64,000 bases of DNA, taken from the NCBI RefSeq assembly GCF_003732225.1, contig NZ_MOBJ01000014.1:186001-250000 (forward strand), given 5' to 3'. The notes beneath the pieces are model-generated. The model was not told the DNA's origin. It saw only the letters and a program-made list of their open reading frames with translations, and searched no databases. A program made the translations under genes and the position numbers. Shown in pieces: positions 51,051-58,373 of this stretch (positions are counted from its first letter, which is position 1; the number at the start of each line of letters is the position of its first letter). Source of the stretch: Pseudomonas brassicacearum (GTDB taxonomy: Bacteria > Pseudomonadota > Gammaproteobacteria > Pseudomonadales > Pseudomonadaceae).

Positions 51051-51572
51051 ATGTTGCAACTGATCCTCGGCGGCGCCCGTTCCGGTAAAAGCCGTCTGGC
51101 TGAAAAACTCGCCAGCGAAAGCGGCCTGGCGGTGACGTACATCGCCACCAGTCAGCCACTGGACGGCGAAATGAGTGCTCGCGTGGCTCATCACCGCGAG
51201 CGCCGTCCGCCTGAATGGGCACTCATAGAAGAACCACTGGAACTGGCCCGGGTGTTGCGCGAAACCGCCAGCGCCGAGCGTTGTCTGCTGGTGGATTGCC
51301 TGACCCTGTGGCTGACCAATCTGCTGATGCTTGAAGATCCCGAGCGTCTGGCAGGTGAGCGTGAAGCTTTGTTGGATTGCCTGGCATCGCTGCCGGGGGA
51401 AATTGTTTTTGTCAGCAACGAGACCGGTCTGGGTGTCGTGCCGCTGGGCGAATTGACTCGCCGCTATGTCGATGAAGCCGGTTGGCTGCATCAAGCCCTG
51501 GCTGAGCGCTGTCAGCGTGTCGTGTTGACCGTCGCCGGCCTGCCCCTGACTTTGAAAGGTACTGCGTTATGA
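51051..51572 (+). CDS. cobU: Bifunctional adenosylcobinamide kinase / guanylyltransferase
   Basis: This enzyme (173 aa; CobP in P. denitrificans) phosphorylates adenosylcobinamide and adds GMP. P loop GGARSGKS at residues 7-14. The guanylylated-histidine region is AHHRERRP (His47/48). CLTLWLTNLL and VSNETGLGVVP are family signatures. An AAGGTTATAACC ribosome-binding context precedes ATG 51051. It overlaps cobT by four bases. Confidence 0.95.
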   Translation: MLQLILGGARSGKSRLAEKLASESGLAVTYIATSQPLDGEMSARVAHHRERRPPEWALIEEPLELARVLRETASAERCLLVDCLTLWLTNLLMLEDPERLAGEREALLDCLASLPGEIVFVSNETGLGVVPLGELTRRYVDEAGWLHQALAERCQRVVLTVAGLPLTLKGTAL

Positions 51573-52624
51573 CTCATTCCTGGTGGTTGAACCCGTGCAA
51601 ACCGATCAATGCGCAAACGCATGAGCAGGCGGCGGCTCGGCAGCAGCAACTGACCAAACCGGCGGGCTCCCTCGGGCAGCTGGAGTCGGCGGCGGTGCAA
51701 TTGGCGGGGCTGCAAGGTCGGGTCAAACCGAGCTTGAATCAGCTGTGGATTGCGATTTTTGCCGGTGATCACGGGGTGGTCGCCGAAGGGGTTTCGGCGT
51801 TCCCGCAGGAAGTCACCGGGCAGATGCTGCATAACTTTGTCAGCGGTGGCGCGGCGATCAGCGTGTTGGCGCGGCAACTTGAGGCACGACTGGAAGTGGT
51901 CGACCTCGGTACTGTCACGCCTTCGTTGAATCTGCGGGGCGTACGTCATTTGCATATCGGTCCGGGCACCGCAAACTTCGTGCACGGCCCGGCAATGACC
52001 CAAGCTCAGGGCGAGCGAGCCTTGCAGGCCGGCCGTGACAGCGTGCTGCGGGCGATCGCTGAAGGCTCCGAGCTGTTTATCGGTGGCGAGATGGGCATCG
52101 GCAATACCACCGCCGCCAGTGCTGTGGCCTGTGCACTGCTCGATTGCCCGGTGGCGCATTTGACCGGGCCGGGCACCGGTCTGGACGCGGCAGGTGTCAG
52201 CCATAAAGCCCAGGTGATTGAACGCGCTCTGACGTTGCATGCCGCTCAGCGCGGCGACGTGTTGCAGACGTTGTTCAACCTCGGCGGTTTTGAAATCGCT
52301 GCGTTGGTCGGTGCTTATCTGGCCTGTGCCCAGGAAGGTTTGGCGGTGCTGGTCGATGGCTTTATTTGCAGCGTTGCGGCGCTGATCGCGGTGCGCCTGA
52401 ATCCGGCGTGCCGCGAGTGGTTGCTGTTTGGTCATCGCGGGGCGGAGCCGGGTCATCGGCATGTTCTGGAAGCCTTGAATGCCGAGCCTTTGCTGGATCT
52501 CGGCTTGCGACTGGGCGAGGGCAGTGGTGCGGCGCTGGCGGTGCCGTTGCTGCGTCTGGCCTGCGACCTGCACGGGCAAATGGCGACCTTCGCTGAAGCG
52601 GCTGTAGCCGATCGTCCGGCATGA
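51569..52624 (+). CDS. cobT: Nicotinate-nucleotide-dimethylbenzimidazole phosphoribosyltransferase
   Basis: CobT (351 aa) makes alpha-ribazole phosphate from DMB, the product of BluB. Visible features: TKPAGSLGQLES, FAGDHGVVAEGVSAFP, EMGIGNTTAASAV and GPGTGLDAAGVSHK. The catalytic glutamate lies in GLRLGEGSGAALAV, equal to Glu317 in Salmonella. It overlaps cobU and cobC by four bases each, so translation is coupled. Confidence 0.95.
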   Translation: MTHSWWLNPCKPINAQTHEQAAARQQQLTKPAGSLGQLESAAVQLAGLQGRVKPSLNQLWIAIFAGDHGVVAEGVSAFPQEVTGQMLHNFVSGGAAISVLARQLEARLEVVDLGTVTPSLNLRGVRHLHIGPGTANFVHGPAMTQAQGERALQAGRDSVLRAIAEGSELFIGGEMGIGNTTAASAVACALLDCPVAHLTGPGTGLDAAGVSHKAQVIERALTLHAAQRGDVLQTLFNLGGFEIAALVGAYLACAQEGLAVLVDGFICSVAALIAVRLNPACREWLLFGHRGAEPGHRHVLEALNAEPLLDLGLRLGEGSGAALAVPLLRLACDLHGQMATFAEAAVADRPA

Positions 52625-53196
52625 CGTTACGTCTGGACCTGCTGCGCCACGGCGAAACCGAACTCGGGGGCGGTTTGCGCGGTAGCCTGGATGACGCGCT
52701 GACCGCCAAAGGTTGGGAGCAGATGCGCGCCGCGGTGATTGACCAAGGTCCGTGGGATCGCTTGGTCAGCTCACCGCTGCAACGTTGTGCGCGCTTTGCC
52801 GAGGAGCTGGCCGAGCGGTTGGGCTTGCCGGTCGAGCTGGACAAAAACCTGCAAGAGCTGCACTTCGGCGTCTGGGAAGGGCAGAGCGCGGCGGCATTGA
52901 TGGAGACCGACGCTGAGGCGCTGGGGCTGTTCTGGGCTGATCCCTATGGGTTCACGCCTCCCGGCGGTGAACCGGTGATTGCGTTTTCCGAGCGGGTGCT
53001 GGCGGCCGTCGAGCGTTTGAATCAGGCCTACGCAGGCGAGCGAGTGCTGCTGATCAGTCACGGTGGGGTCATGCGTTTGTTGCTGGCCCAGGCGCGAGGG
53101 TTGCCGCGTGAGCAATTGCTCAACGTTGAAGTTGGTCATGGCGCGCTGTTTTCGTTGCGCATCGAGGCGGATGCCATGCTCAGGGAAGAGGGCTGA
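52621..53196 (+). CDS. cobC: Alpha-ribazole phosphatase (histidine phosphatase)
   Basis: A phosphoglycerate-mutase-type phosphatase (191 aa) removing the phosphate of alpha-ribazole phosphate or adenosylcobalamin phosphate. The phosphohistidine motif LLRHGET has His10. The proton-donor histidine lies in LLISHGGVMRLL. LQELHFGVWEGQ is the CobC-type insert. It overlaps cobT by four bases and lies two bases before cobS. Confidence 0.92.
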   Translation: MTLRLDLLRHGETELGGGLRGSLDDALTAKGWEQMRAAVIDQGPWDRLVSSPLQRCARFAEELAERLGLPVELDKNLQELHFGVWEGQSAAALMETDAEALGLFWADPYGFTPPGGEPVIAFSERVLAAVERLNQAYAGERVLLISHGGVMRLLLAQARGLPREQLLNVEVGHGALFSLRIEADAMLREEG

Positions 53197-53198
53197 AC

Positions 53199-53930
53199 AT
53201 GCTGCCATTCTGGATCGCCGTGCAATTTTTGAGCAGCTTGCCGATTCGTCTGCCGGGCATGCCGGCGCCTCAAGAACTTGGGCGCTCGCTGCTGTTCTAT
53301 CCGTTGGTGGGGCTGCTGTTTGGTGGGTTATTGTGGGCACTGAACTGGCTGTTGCTCGGTACGCCGGCGTTGCTGCATGCAGCGTTGGTGTTGAGTGTCT
53401 GGGTGGTGCTCAGCGGCGGTTTGCATCTTGATGGTCTGGCCGACAGTGCCGATGCCTGGCTTGGCGGTTTTGGTGATCGCGAACGCACATTGACCATCAT
53501 GAAAGACCCGCGCAGTGGGCCGATCGCGGTGGTGACATTGGTGTTGGTGCTGTTGCTCAAGTTCACGGCGTTACTGGCGTTGATCGATCAGCACTCGATG
53601 GTCGGATTGATCCTCGCACCGTTGATCGGTCGCAGTGCGTTGCTGGGGTTGTTTCTGAACACGCCGTATGTACGCGCTGGCGGCCTGGGGCAGGCGCTGG
53701 CCGACCATCTGCCGCGCAAGACCGGTCTGCAGGTGTTATTGCTCAGCACGTTGGCCTGCTTGCTGATCGGCGGCTGGAGCGGTGTGGTTGCGTTGGTGTT
53801 GGCGGCGCTGATGTTTTTCTGGTTGCGTCAGGTGATGCTGCGGCGTCTGGGCGGGACCACTGGCGATACGGCAGGGGCATTGCTGGAGCTGCTGGAAGTG
53901 GCGGTGCTGGTAGGTTTGGCGCTGCTCTAA
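53199..53930 (+). CDS. cobS: Adenosylcobinamide-GDP ribazoletransferase
   Basis: An inner-membrane enzyme (243 aa; CobV in P. denitrificans) joining adenosylcobinamide-GDP with alpha-ribazole to give B12. The family signature HLDGLADSADAWLGG (about residues 69-83) holds the metal-binding aspartates; MKDPRSGPIAVV follows. There are about six membrane helices. It is the last gene of the cob block and is followed by a family-B repeat. Confidence 0.94.
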   Translation: MLPFWIAVQFLSSLPIRLPGMPAPQELGRSLLFYPLVGLLFGGLLWALNWLLLGTPALLHAALVLSVWVVLSGGLHLDGLADSADAWLGGFGDRERTLTIMKDPRSGPIAVVTLVLVLLLKFTALLALIDQHSMVGLILAPLIGRSALLGLFLNTPYVRAGGLGQALADHLPRKTGLQVLLLSTLACLLIGGWSGVVALVLAALMFFWLRQVMLRRLGGTTGDTAGALLELLEVAVLVGLALL

Positions 53931-53939
53931 AAGGATTGC

Positions 53940-54025
53940 GTAGGAGCTGCCGAAGGCTCGGGCCGCGTTCGGACGATCTTTTTGTTTTGAGTATCAAGAG
54001 ATCGCAGCCTTCGGCAGCTCCTACA
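53940..54025. repeat. Inverted repeat (family B, interrupted)
   Basis: The left arm TAGGAGCTGCCGAAGGCT is followed by CGGGCCGCGTTCGGACGATC instead of GCGATC. The right arm is normal (AGATCGCAGCC to CTCCTACA). It lies between cobS and the marR promoter. Confidence 0.85.
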
Positions 54026-54043
54026 GTTGTTCGATAATCAAAC

Positions 54044-54075
54044 TTGCTTTAACTCAATCGCGGGTATATACACGC
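54044..54075 (+). promoter_or_regulatory. marR promoter with overlapping operator
   Basis: TTGCTT (54044-54049) and TATACA (54067-54072) are 17 bases apart. The operator-like palindrome GCGGGTATATACACGC (54060-54075) covers the -10 element and differs by one base from the perfect palindrome in front of the transporter gene. The predicted transcript starts at or next to the ATG at 54079. Confidence 0.6.
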
Positions 54076-54078
54076 ACC

Positions 54079-54483
54079 ATGCTAGCCTCTCAATGTTTAT
54101 GCACCAACCTGCGTCGCGCCGCTCGTGGCGTCAGCAGGCACTACGACGGCGCCCTGGACGGATTCGGGATCAACGTTGCGCAGTATTCCTTGCTGTGCAA
54201 TTTGCAGCGTCTCGATCAACCGAGCATTTCGACTCTGGCGGAAGCCATGGGGCTGGATCGCAGCACTTTGGGGCGTAATCTGCGGGTGCTGGAGGGGGAG
54301 GGGCTGGTGATGCTGGTTGAGGGTGAAGACCAGCGCAATCGCATCGTGCAGCTGACCGAAGCCGGGCGTGAACGCCTGGCAGCGGCCTTACCGGCCTGGG
54401 AAGCGGCGCAACAGCGGCTGATCGATCGTCTGGGCGCAGAGAAACGCGCAACCCTGCTGGCCTTGCTGGATGAACTCGCCTGA
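54079..54483 (+). CDS. MarR-family transcriptional regulator
   Basis: A 134-aa winged-helix repressor. It opens with a helix (LCTNLRRAARGVSRHYDGAL) used for dimerisation. The DNA-binding part (about 35-95) has NVAQYSLLCNLQRLDQPSIS, LAEAMGLDRSTLGRNLRVLE as recognition helices and a GLVMLVEGEDQRNRIVQLT wing. A C-terminal dimer helix follows. There is no Shine-Dalgarno sequence ahead of the ATG, only four bases from the operator. It should repress itself and the MFS gene 79 bases downstream; the ligand is unknown. Confidence 0.88.
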   Translation: MLASQCLCTNLRRAARGVSRHYDGALDGFGINVAQYSLLCNLQRLDQPSISTLAEAMGLDRSTLGRNLRVLEGEGLVMLVEGEDQRNRIVQLTEAGRERLAAALPAWEAAQQRLIDRLGAEKRATLLALLDELA

Positions 54484-54530
54484 GGCGGTGGGCCTTTCCA
54501 AACGTAAGCCCGAATTTAAGCCCGAACTTA

Positions 54531-54548
54531 AGCGGGTATATACCCGCT
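54531..54548. promoter_or_regulatory. Perfect 18-bp operator palindrome before the MFS gene
   Basis: AGCGGGTATATACCCGCT is fully symmetric and contains a TATATA/-10-like core. It is preceded by two 12-base direct repeats (AAGCCCGAATTT, AAGCCCGAACTT). It is the presumed binding site of the adjacent MarR protein. Confidence 0.65.
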
Positions 54549-54562
54549 ACCGGAGAACAAGA

Positions 54563-55771
54563 ATGACATCGATGTGGCGTACCAGCGGTTGGGTTCTACT
54601 CGGGAGCGCACTGATTCTTGCGCTGTCGCTTGGCGTGCGACATGGCTTCGGGTTGTTTCTGCCGCCGATGAGCGCGCAGTTCGGCTGGGGGCGCGAGGTG
54701 TTCGCCTTCGCTATTGCCTTGCAGAACCTGATCTGGGGACTGGCGCAGCCATTCACCGGTGCATTGGCGGACCGCTTCGGTGCGGCGAAAGTGGTGCTGG
54801 TCGGTGGCGTGTTGTACGCCGTGGGGCTGGTGTTCATGGGCTTGTCAGATTCGGCCTGGTCGCTGTCGCTGAGTGCCGGGTTGTTGATCGGTATTGGCCT
54901 GTCCGGCACCTCGTTCTCGGTGATTCTTGGCGTGGTGGGGCGCGCCGTGCCGCCGGAGAAACGCAGCATGGGCATGGGGATCGCCAGTGCTGCCGGCTCC
55001 TTCGGCCAGTTCGCGATGTTGCCCGGCACGTTGGGGTTGATCGGCTGGCTCGGTTGGTCGACCGCATTGCTGGTGCTGGGAATGCTGGTGGCGCTGATTG
55101 TGCCGCTGGTGAGCATGCTCAAAGATAAACCGTTACCCGTGCTCGGTCATGAGCAAACCCTGTCCGAGGCGCTGCACGAGGCGTGTTCGCACTCGGGGTT
55201 CTGGCTATTGGCGTTCGGTTTTTTTGTCTGCGGTTTTCAAGTGGTATTCATCGGTGTGCATTTGCCGGCCTATCTGGTCGATCAGCACCTGCCCGCCAGT
55301 GTTGGCACCACCGTGCTGGCGTTGATCGGCCTGTTCAATATCTTCGGTACTTACACTGCTGGCTGGCTCGGCGGGCGCATGTCCAAACCGCGTCTTCTGA
55401 CCGTCCTCTACCTGCTGCGTGCGGTGGTGATCGGCCTGTTCCTCTGGGCTCCCGTGACGCAGGCCAGTGCTTATTTGTTCGGCATGGCCATGGGATTCCT
55501 CTGGTTGTCGACGGTGCCTTTGACTAACGGCACGGTAGCGACGCTGTTCGGTGTGCGAAACCTCTCTATGCTGGGCGGTATTGTTTTCCTCTTTCACCAG
55601 TTGGGCTCGTTCCTCGGCGGCTGGTTGGGCGGAGTGGTTTACGATCGAACAGGAAGCTATGACTTGATCTGGCAAGTAGCGATTCTTCTGAGTCTGTTGG
55701 CGGCAGCCTTGAATTGGCCAGTGCGTGAGCGCCCGGTAGCGCGGTTGCAGGCTCAGGCGAGTGCTGCATGA
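54563..55771 (+). CDS. MFS transporter
   Basis: A major-facilitator permease of 402 aa with twelve predicted helices. The loop 2-3 signature GALADRFGAAKVVLVGG is present (cited in part: GALADRFGAAK). The central cytoplasmic loop (about 205-222) is LKDKPLPVLGHEQTLSEA, short and charged. The second half repeats the motif as GWLGGRMSKPRLL. It is related to oxalate/formate- and monocarboxylate-type or efflux permeases; the substrate is unknown. ATG 54563 has CGGAGAACAAG as ribosome binding site. It is controlled by the palindromic operator just upstream and overlaps a 40-aa gene at its 3' end. Confidence 0.9.
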   Translation: MTSMWRTSGWVLLGSALILALSLGVRHGFGLFLPPMSAQFGWGREVFAFAIALQNLIWGLAQPFTGALADRFGAAKVVLVGGVLYAVGLVFMGLSDSAWSLSLSAGLLIGIGLSGTSFSVILGVVGRAVPPEKRSMGMGIASAAGSFGQFAMLPGTLGLIGWLGWSTALLVLGMLVALIVPLVSMLKDKPLPVLGHEQTLSEALHEACSHSGFWLLAFGFFVCGFQVVFIGVHLPAYLVDQHLPASVGTTVLALIGLFNIFGTYTAGWLGGRMSKPRLLTVLYLLRAVVIGLFLWAPVTQASAYLFGMAMGFLWLSTVPLTNGTVATLFGVRNLSMLGGIVFLFHQLGSFLGGWLGGVVYDRTGSYDLIWQVAILLSLLAAALNWPVRERPVARLQAQASAA

Positions 55772-55890
55772 ACAGAGTCGGAGCATGGCTCGCCGCAGCC
55801 GGTGCTGGCGCGCTGCTGTTGGCGCTGGTCTGGTGGGGCTGGCATCAGGGTGGCCTGGCATTGATGCAACTGGGTATGGGGACCTGTTGA
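55768..55890 (+). CDS. Small single-helix membrane peptide (40 aa)
   Basis: ATGA overlap with the transporter stop; the frame runs 40 codons to TGA. The peptide starts MNRVGAWLAAAGAGALLLAL and continues VWWGWHQGGLA, one hydrophobic helix of about 20 residues, then a short tail ending MGTC. The bidirectional terminator begins ten bases later. Position, overlap, hydrophobicity and length suggest a small accessory subunit of the transporter, an inference. Its size is below common annotation limits. Confidence 0.6.
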   Translation: MNRVGAWLAAAGAGALLLALVWWGWHQGGLALMQLGMGTC

Positions 55891-55899
55891 GCGCCCACT

Positions 55900-55937
55900 A
55901 AAAAGCCCCGCCTCTATACAAGAGTGCGGGGCTTTTT
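55900..55937. terminator. Bidirectional terminator
   Basis: AAAAAGCCCCGC / GCGGGGCTTTTT arms with a 14-base loop end the transporter unit and, on the other strand, the FadL-type gene. Confidence 0.92.
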
Positions 55938-55973
55938 CAATTCAACGGGTGAGCTGTTCAGGCTCGCCGTGAA

Positions 55974-57245
55974 TCAGAAGCGGTAGGTCGCGCCGACACC
56001 AAAACCATTGGCGCTGTTTTCGTACTTGGCGCTGTAACTGTCGACTGCGTTGGAACGATTCACCGTGACAGCTTCTTCCTTGAGGTAGGAGTAGGCGACG
56101 TCGATGGTCAGATCATCGGTGACGTTGTAGCCAGCGCCAAGGCTGAAGATTGTGCGGTCACCTGTAGGAATACGTGGCGAACGGTCAGTATTGTTGGTAG
56201 GCGACTGGTCAAAGGTCAGGCCGGTACGCAATACCCACTGCTTGTTCAACTGGTAGGAAGTACCGATGGCGTAGGCCCAGGTATTGTGCCAGTTCTGCTC
56301 TTCCGTAATGGTACCGAACAGGGCTGGGGACAGTACGCCGCCTTGTGCCGCAGTGACACCTTCGTTATTGACGGTAATGTCTTTCAGGCGGCTCCAGCGA
56401 GTCCAGGTGGAACCTGCATACAGGGTCCAGGCATCCGTCAGCTGTTGTGTTACGGAGAAGTCGACCGACTCAGGGGTTTCGATCTTCAGCGAAGCGTCGT
56501 ATCGATTGCTTTGCAGGAAGGCGGAAGGCGCATTGGCGCCTGCGGTGATATCGGTATGGCCTTCGAGATTGTATTTCACTTTCGAGTGATAGGTCAGGCC
56601 GACGCGAGTCGTGTCGGTTGCTTGTACCAGAACGCCGAAGTTGTAGCCCAGAGCGGTATCGTCCCCTTTGATCTTGACGTGGGTATCGCCAAAAAGAGGT
56701 ACATCCGACTCGAGAGTACCGCCAATGCGGTTAATGGTCGGACCGAAGCCGATCGATACTCTGTCGTTGAAGGCATAGCTGACGGTAGGTTGGAAGGTCA
56801 CAACCTTGACTTCACTCTTGCTGCCGAAGCCGCCACCCTGGAAGCCACTTTCATAGTTGGTAATCAGACCAAAAGGTGCGTAGACACCAAGGCCGAATGC
56901 CCAGTGATCATCTATCGGCTTGACGTAATAGCCCATAGGAACGGCTGTGAATGGCACCATGTCGCCTTTGTTGGTACCCGGATGGGCGCCTTGGGCGTCT
57001 TTGATATCAGTCGAGGCATTGATGGTTGCCAGCCCGCCAGTGACTTCCTGACGCTTGATTCGCGACATGCCGGCAGGGTTGCCAAATACAGTACTTGCAT
57101 CATCGGCAGATGAAGAGCGTCCCGCAAAACCAGTCCCCATCCCACTGATGCTCTGTTCGTTGAGGGCGAAGCCACTTGCGAAGATCTGGGTGGATGCCAA
57201 GGTAACGGCGAGGCTAAGGGTGGTTTTGAGTATTACTTTTTTCAT
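55974..57245 (-). CDS. FadL-type outer-membrane long-chain fatty acid porin
   Basis: A 423-aa beta-barrel. The signal peptide is cleaved near residue 24 (QIFAS-GFALNEQS). GMGTGFAGRSSSADDASTVF then GNPAGMSR is the N-terminal hatch with the NPAxM family motif. The barrel ends in FGVGATYRF with a terminal phenylalanine, as needed for outer-membrane insertion. It imports long-chain fatty acids or other hydrophobic compounds; OmpP1/FadL annotation is safe, the exact ligand is not. An AGGAGTTCTAATA ribosome binding site precedes the ATG at 57245. A gene of unknown function precedes it on the same strand. Confidence 0.93.
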   Translation of the reverse strand: MKKVILKTTLSLAVTLASTQIFASGFALNEQSISGMGTGFAGRSSSADDASTVFGNPAGMSRIKRQEVTGGLATINASTDIKDAQGAHPGTNKGDMVPFTAVPMGYYVKPIDDHWAFGLGVYAPFGLITNYESGFQGGGFGSKSEVKVVTFQPTVSYAFNDRVSIGFGPTINRIGGTLESDVPLFGDTHVKIKGDDTALGYNFGVLVQATDTTRVGLTYHSKVKYNLEGHTDITAGANAPSAFLQSNRYDASLKIETPESVDFSVTQQLTDAWTLYAGSTWTRWSRLKDITVNNEGVTAAQGGVLSPALFGTITEEQNWHNTWAYAIGTSYQLNKQWVLRTGLTFDQSPTNNTDRSPRIPTGDRTIFSLGAGYNVTDDLTIDVAYSYLKEEAVTVNRSNAVDSYSAKYENSANGFGVGATYRF

Positions 57246-57390
57246 TATTAGAACTCCTGGTGATCACCGGAGCGAAAATTACCAACATTTTCGTTTCAGC
57301 GCCATAGGCTGTATGGCTTGAGATAGAGCGCTTTTGTAGGACAATCAGACCAAATTCGCGTCTATATGCGCGATCTTGCAAATTGCCCGG

Positions 57391-57873
57391 TTAACAGGCG
57401 ATCTGATTCAGCGGTGATACACAGGTTTGCCAGGCACAGGTGAAGTCGCGAAGACGACCTTGCGGCTGGAACGTCTGGCGCCAGATTCGGGCCATGCCCA
57501 GCAGGTCATCGGCTTCGGGAAGCGGGGTGTTTTGTTCTTCTATTAATAGCCAGGCGATAGCGGTGGCGTAGCGCAGGTTGACGGTCAGTTCGAGGTGCGG
57601 GCCGCTGAGAAATGCATGCTGGCTGGCGAGTCCGCGAACCAGGCTGGCGCGTTCCGGGTCCAGCGCCAGGTAGTGATCCCAAAGCGCCTGGTGGCGAGGT
57701 TCGGCAATCCGGTACAGGCCATGCCCGCGGCGGTCATGCAGGGCGGAACCGAGAGCAGACTGACTGGCGGCAACACCCAGTAGCAGGGATTCGGCTGTTG
57801 TGCTGTGGCGTCCGAGGTAAATCAATGTCGGGCGGATCACATAACGGCACAGTTCGCTGGCGGCGATACCCAT
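57391..57873 (-). CDS. Conserved hypothetical protein upstream of the FadL-type porin
   Basis: A 160-aa cytoplasmic, mostly helical protein (MGIAASELCRYVIRPTLIYL). Readable blocks: AESLLLGVAASQSALGSALH, GLYRIAEPRHQALWDHYLAL and LELTVNLRYATAIAWLLIEE. I think it belongs to a family found next to FadL-type porins in pseudomonads but know no function. It is followed after 145 bases by the porin gene on the same strand; a shared transcript is possible. A structure resembling phage lysis-adjacent proteins was not evident. Confidence 0.75.
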   Translation of the reverse strand: MGIAASELCRYVIRPTLIYLGRHSTTAESLLLGVAASQSALGSALHDRRGHGLYRIAEPRHQALWDHYLALDPERASLVRGLASQHAFLSGPHLELTVNLRYATAIAWLLIEEQNTPLPEADDLLGMARIWRQTFQPQGRLRDFTCAWQTCVSPLNQIAC

Positions 57874-58093
57874 AAGGCCCTCGAAACGTGAAGTGGGCGG
57901 CGATTCCTGACAGGGGCTTGGCAGCGGTGGATCGGTTCAGGATCGCCGGAAGCGGATCAAGCCGCTTGAGTTGAAGTGTAGTGTCATATTCGTGCTGTAA
58001 AGTTCTGTTTTTAAAATATTTCTGGCTTCGAGTTATAACCGTTATATCGCTTGGTGCTTAAGCCGGTACAACGAATGGAGAAATATCAGGCAA

Positions 58094-58123
58094 TAAAAAG
58101 CCCTGCTTTTTGGGCAGGGCTTT
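58094..58123 (-). terminator. Rho-independent terminator of the 74-aa gene
   Basis: AAAGCCCTGC / GCAGGGCTTT arms with a TTTTTGG loop; on the minus strand a TTTTTATTG tail follows. Confidence 0.85.
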
Positions 58124-58148
58124 CGAAGTTTTCAGCTTTTCTGGCGTA

Positions 58149-58373
58149 TCAGGCAACCAGTGCCTGACGGGTACGCTCGATCACGGCCTGCAGCGGCTCG
58201 GCGCTGGAGTATTGATCGGGGTACAGGCGTTCGCTGTGACGAGCGATGCCGTGTTCATTGACCAGAGTGAAGCTGAAGCAGCCTTTGCGAGCAGCCATGA
58301 TCAGGCAGTTCATTGGTGCAAAAGCGTTGGTTAGGGTGCGAATGGCATCCTGAGTATGGATTTGAGTAGACAT
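58149..58373 (-). CDS. Small conserved hypothetical protein
   Basis: A 74-aa cytoplasmic protein I do not recognise. It begins MSTQIHTQDAIRTLTNAFAP, has a central FSFTLVNEHGIARHSERLYP stretch and ends in a helix (LQAVIERTRQALVA). It is small and moderately hydrophilic. Its terminator and a long gene-free region upstream point to a single-gene unit. The order beside the FadL-type porin gene and the Sel1-like gene suggests only a location, not a function. Confidence 0.7.
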   Translation of the reverse strand: MSTQIHTQDAIRTLTNAFAPMNCLIMAARKGCFSFTLVNEHGIARHSERLYPDQYSSAEPLQAVIERTRQALVA

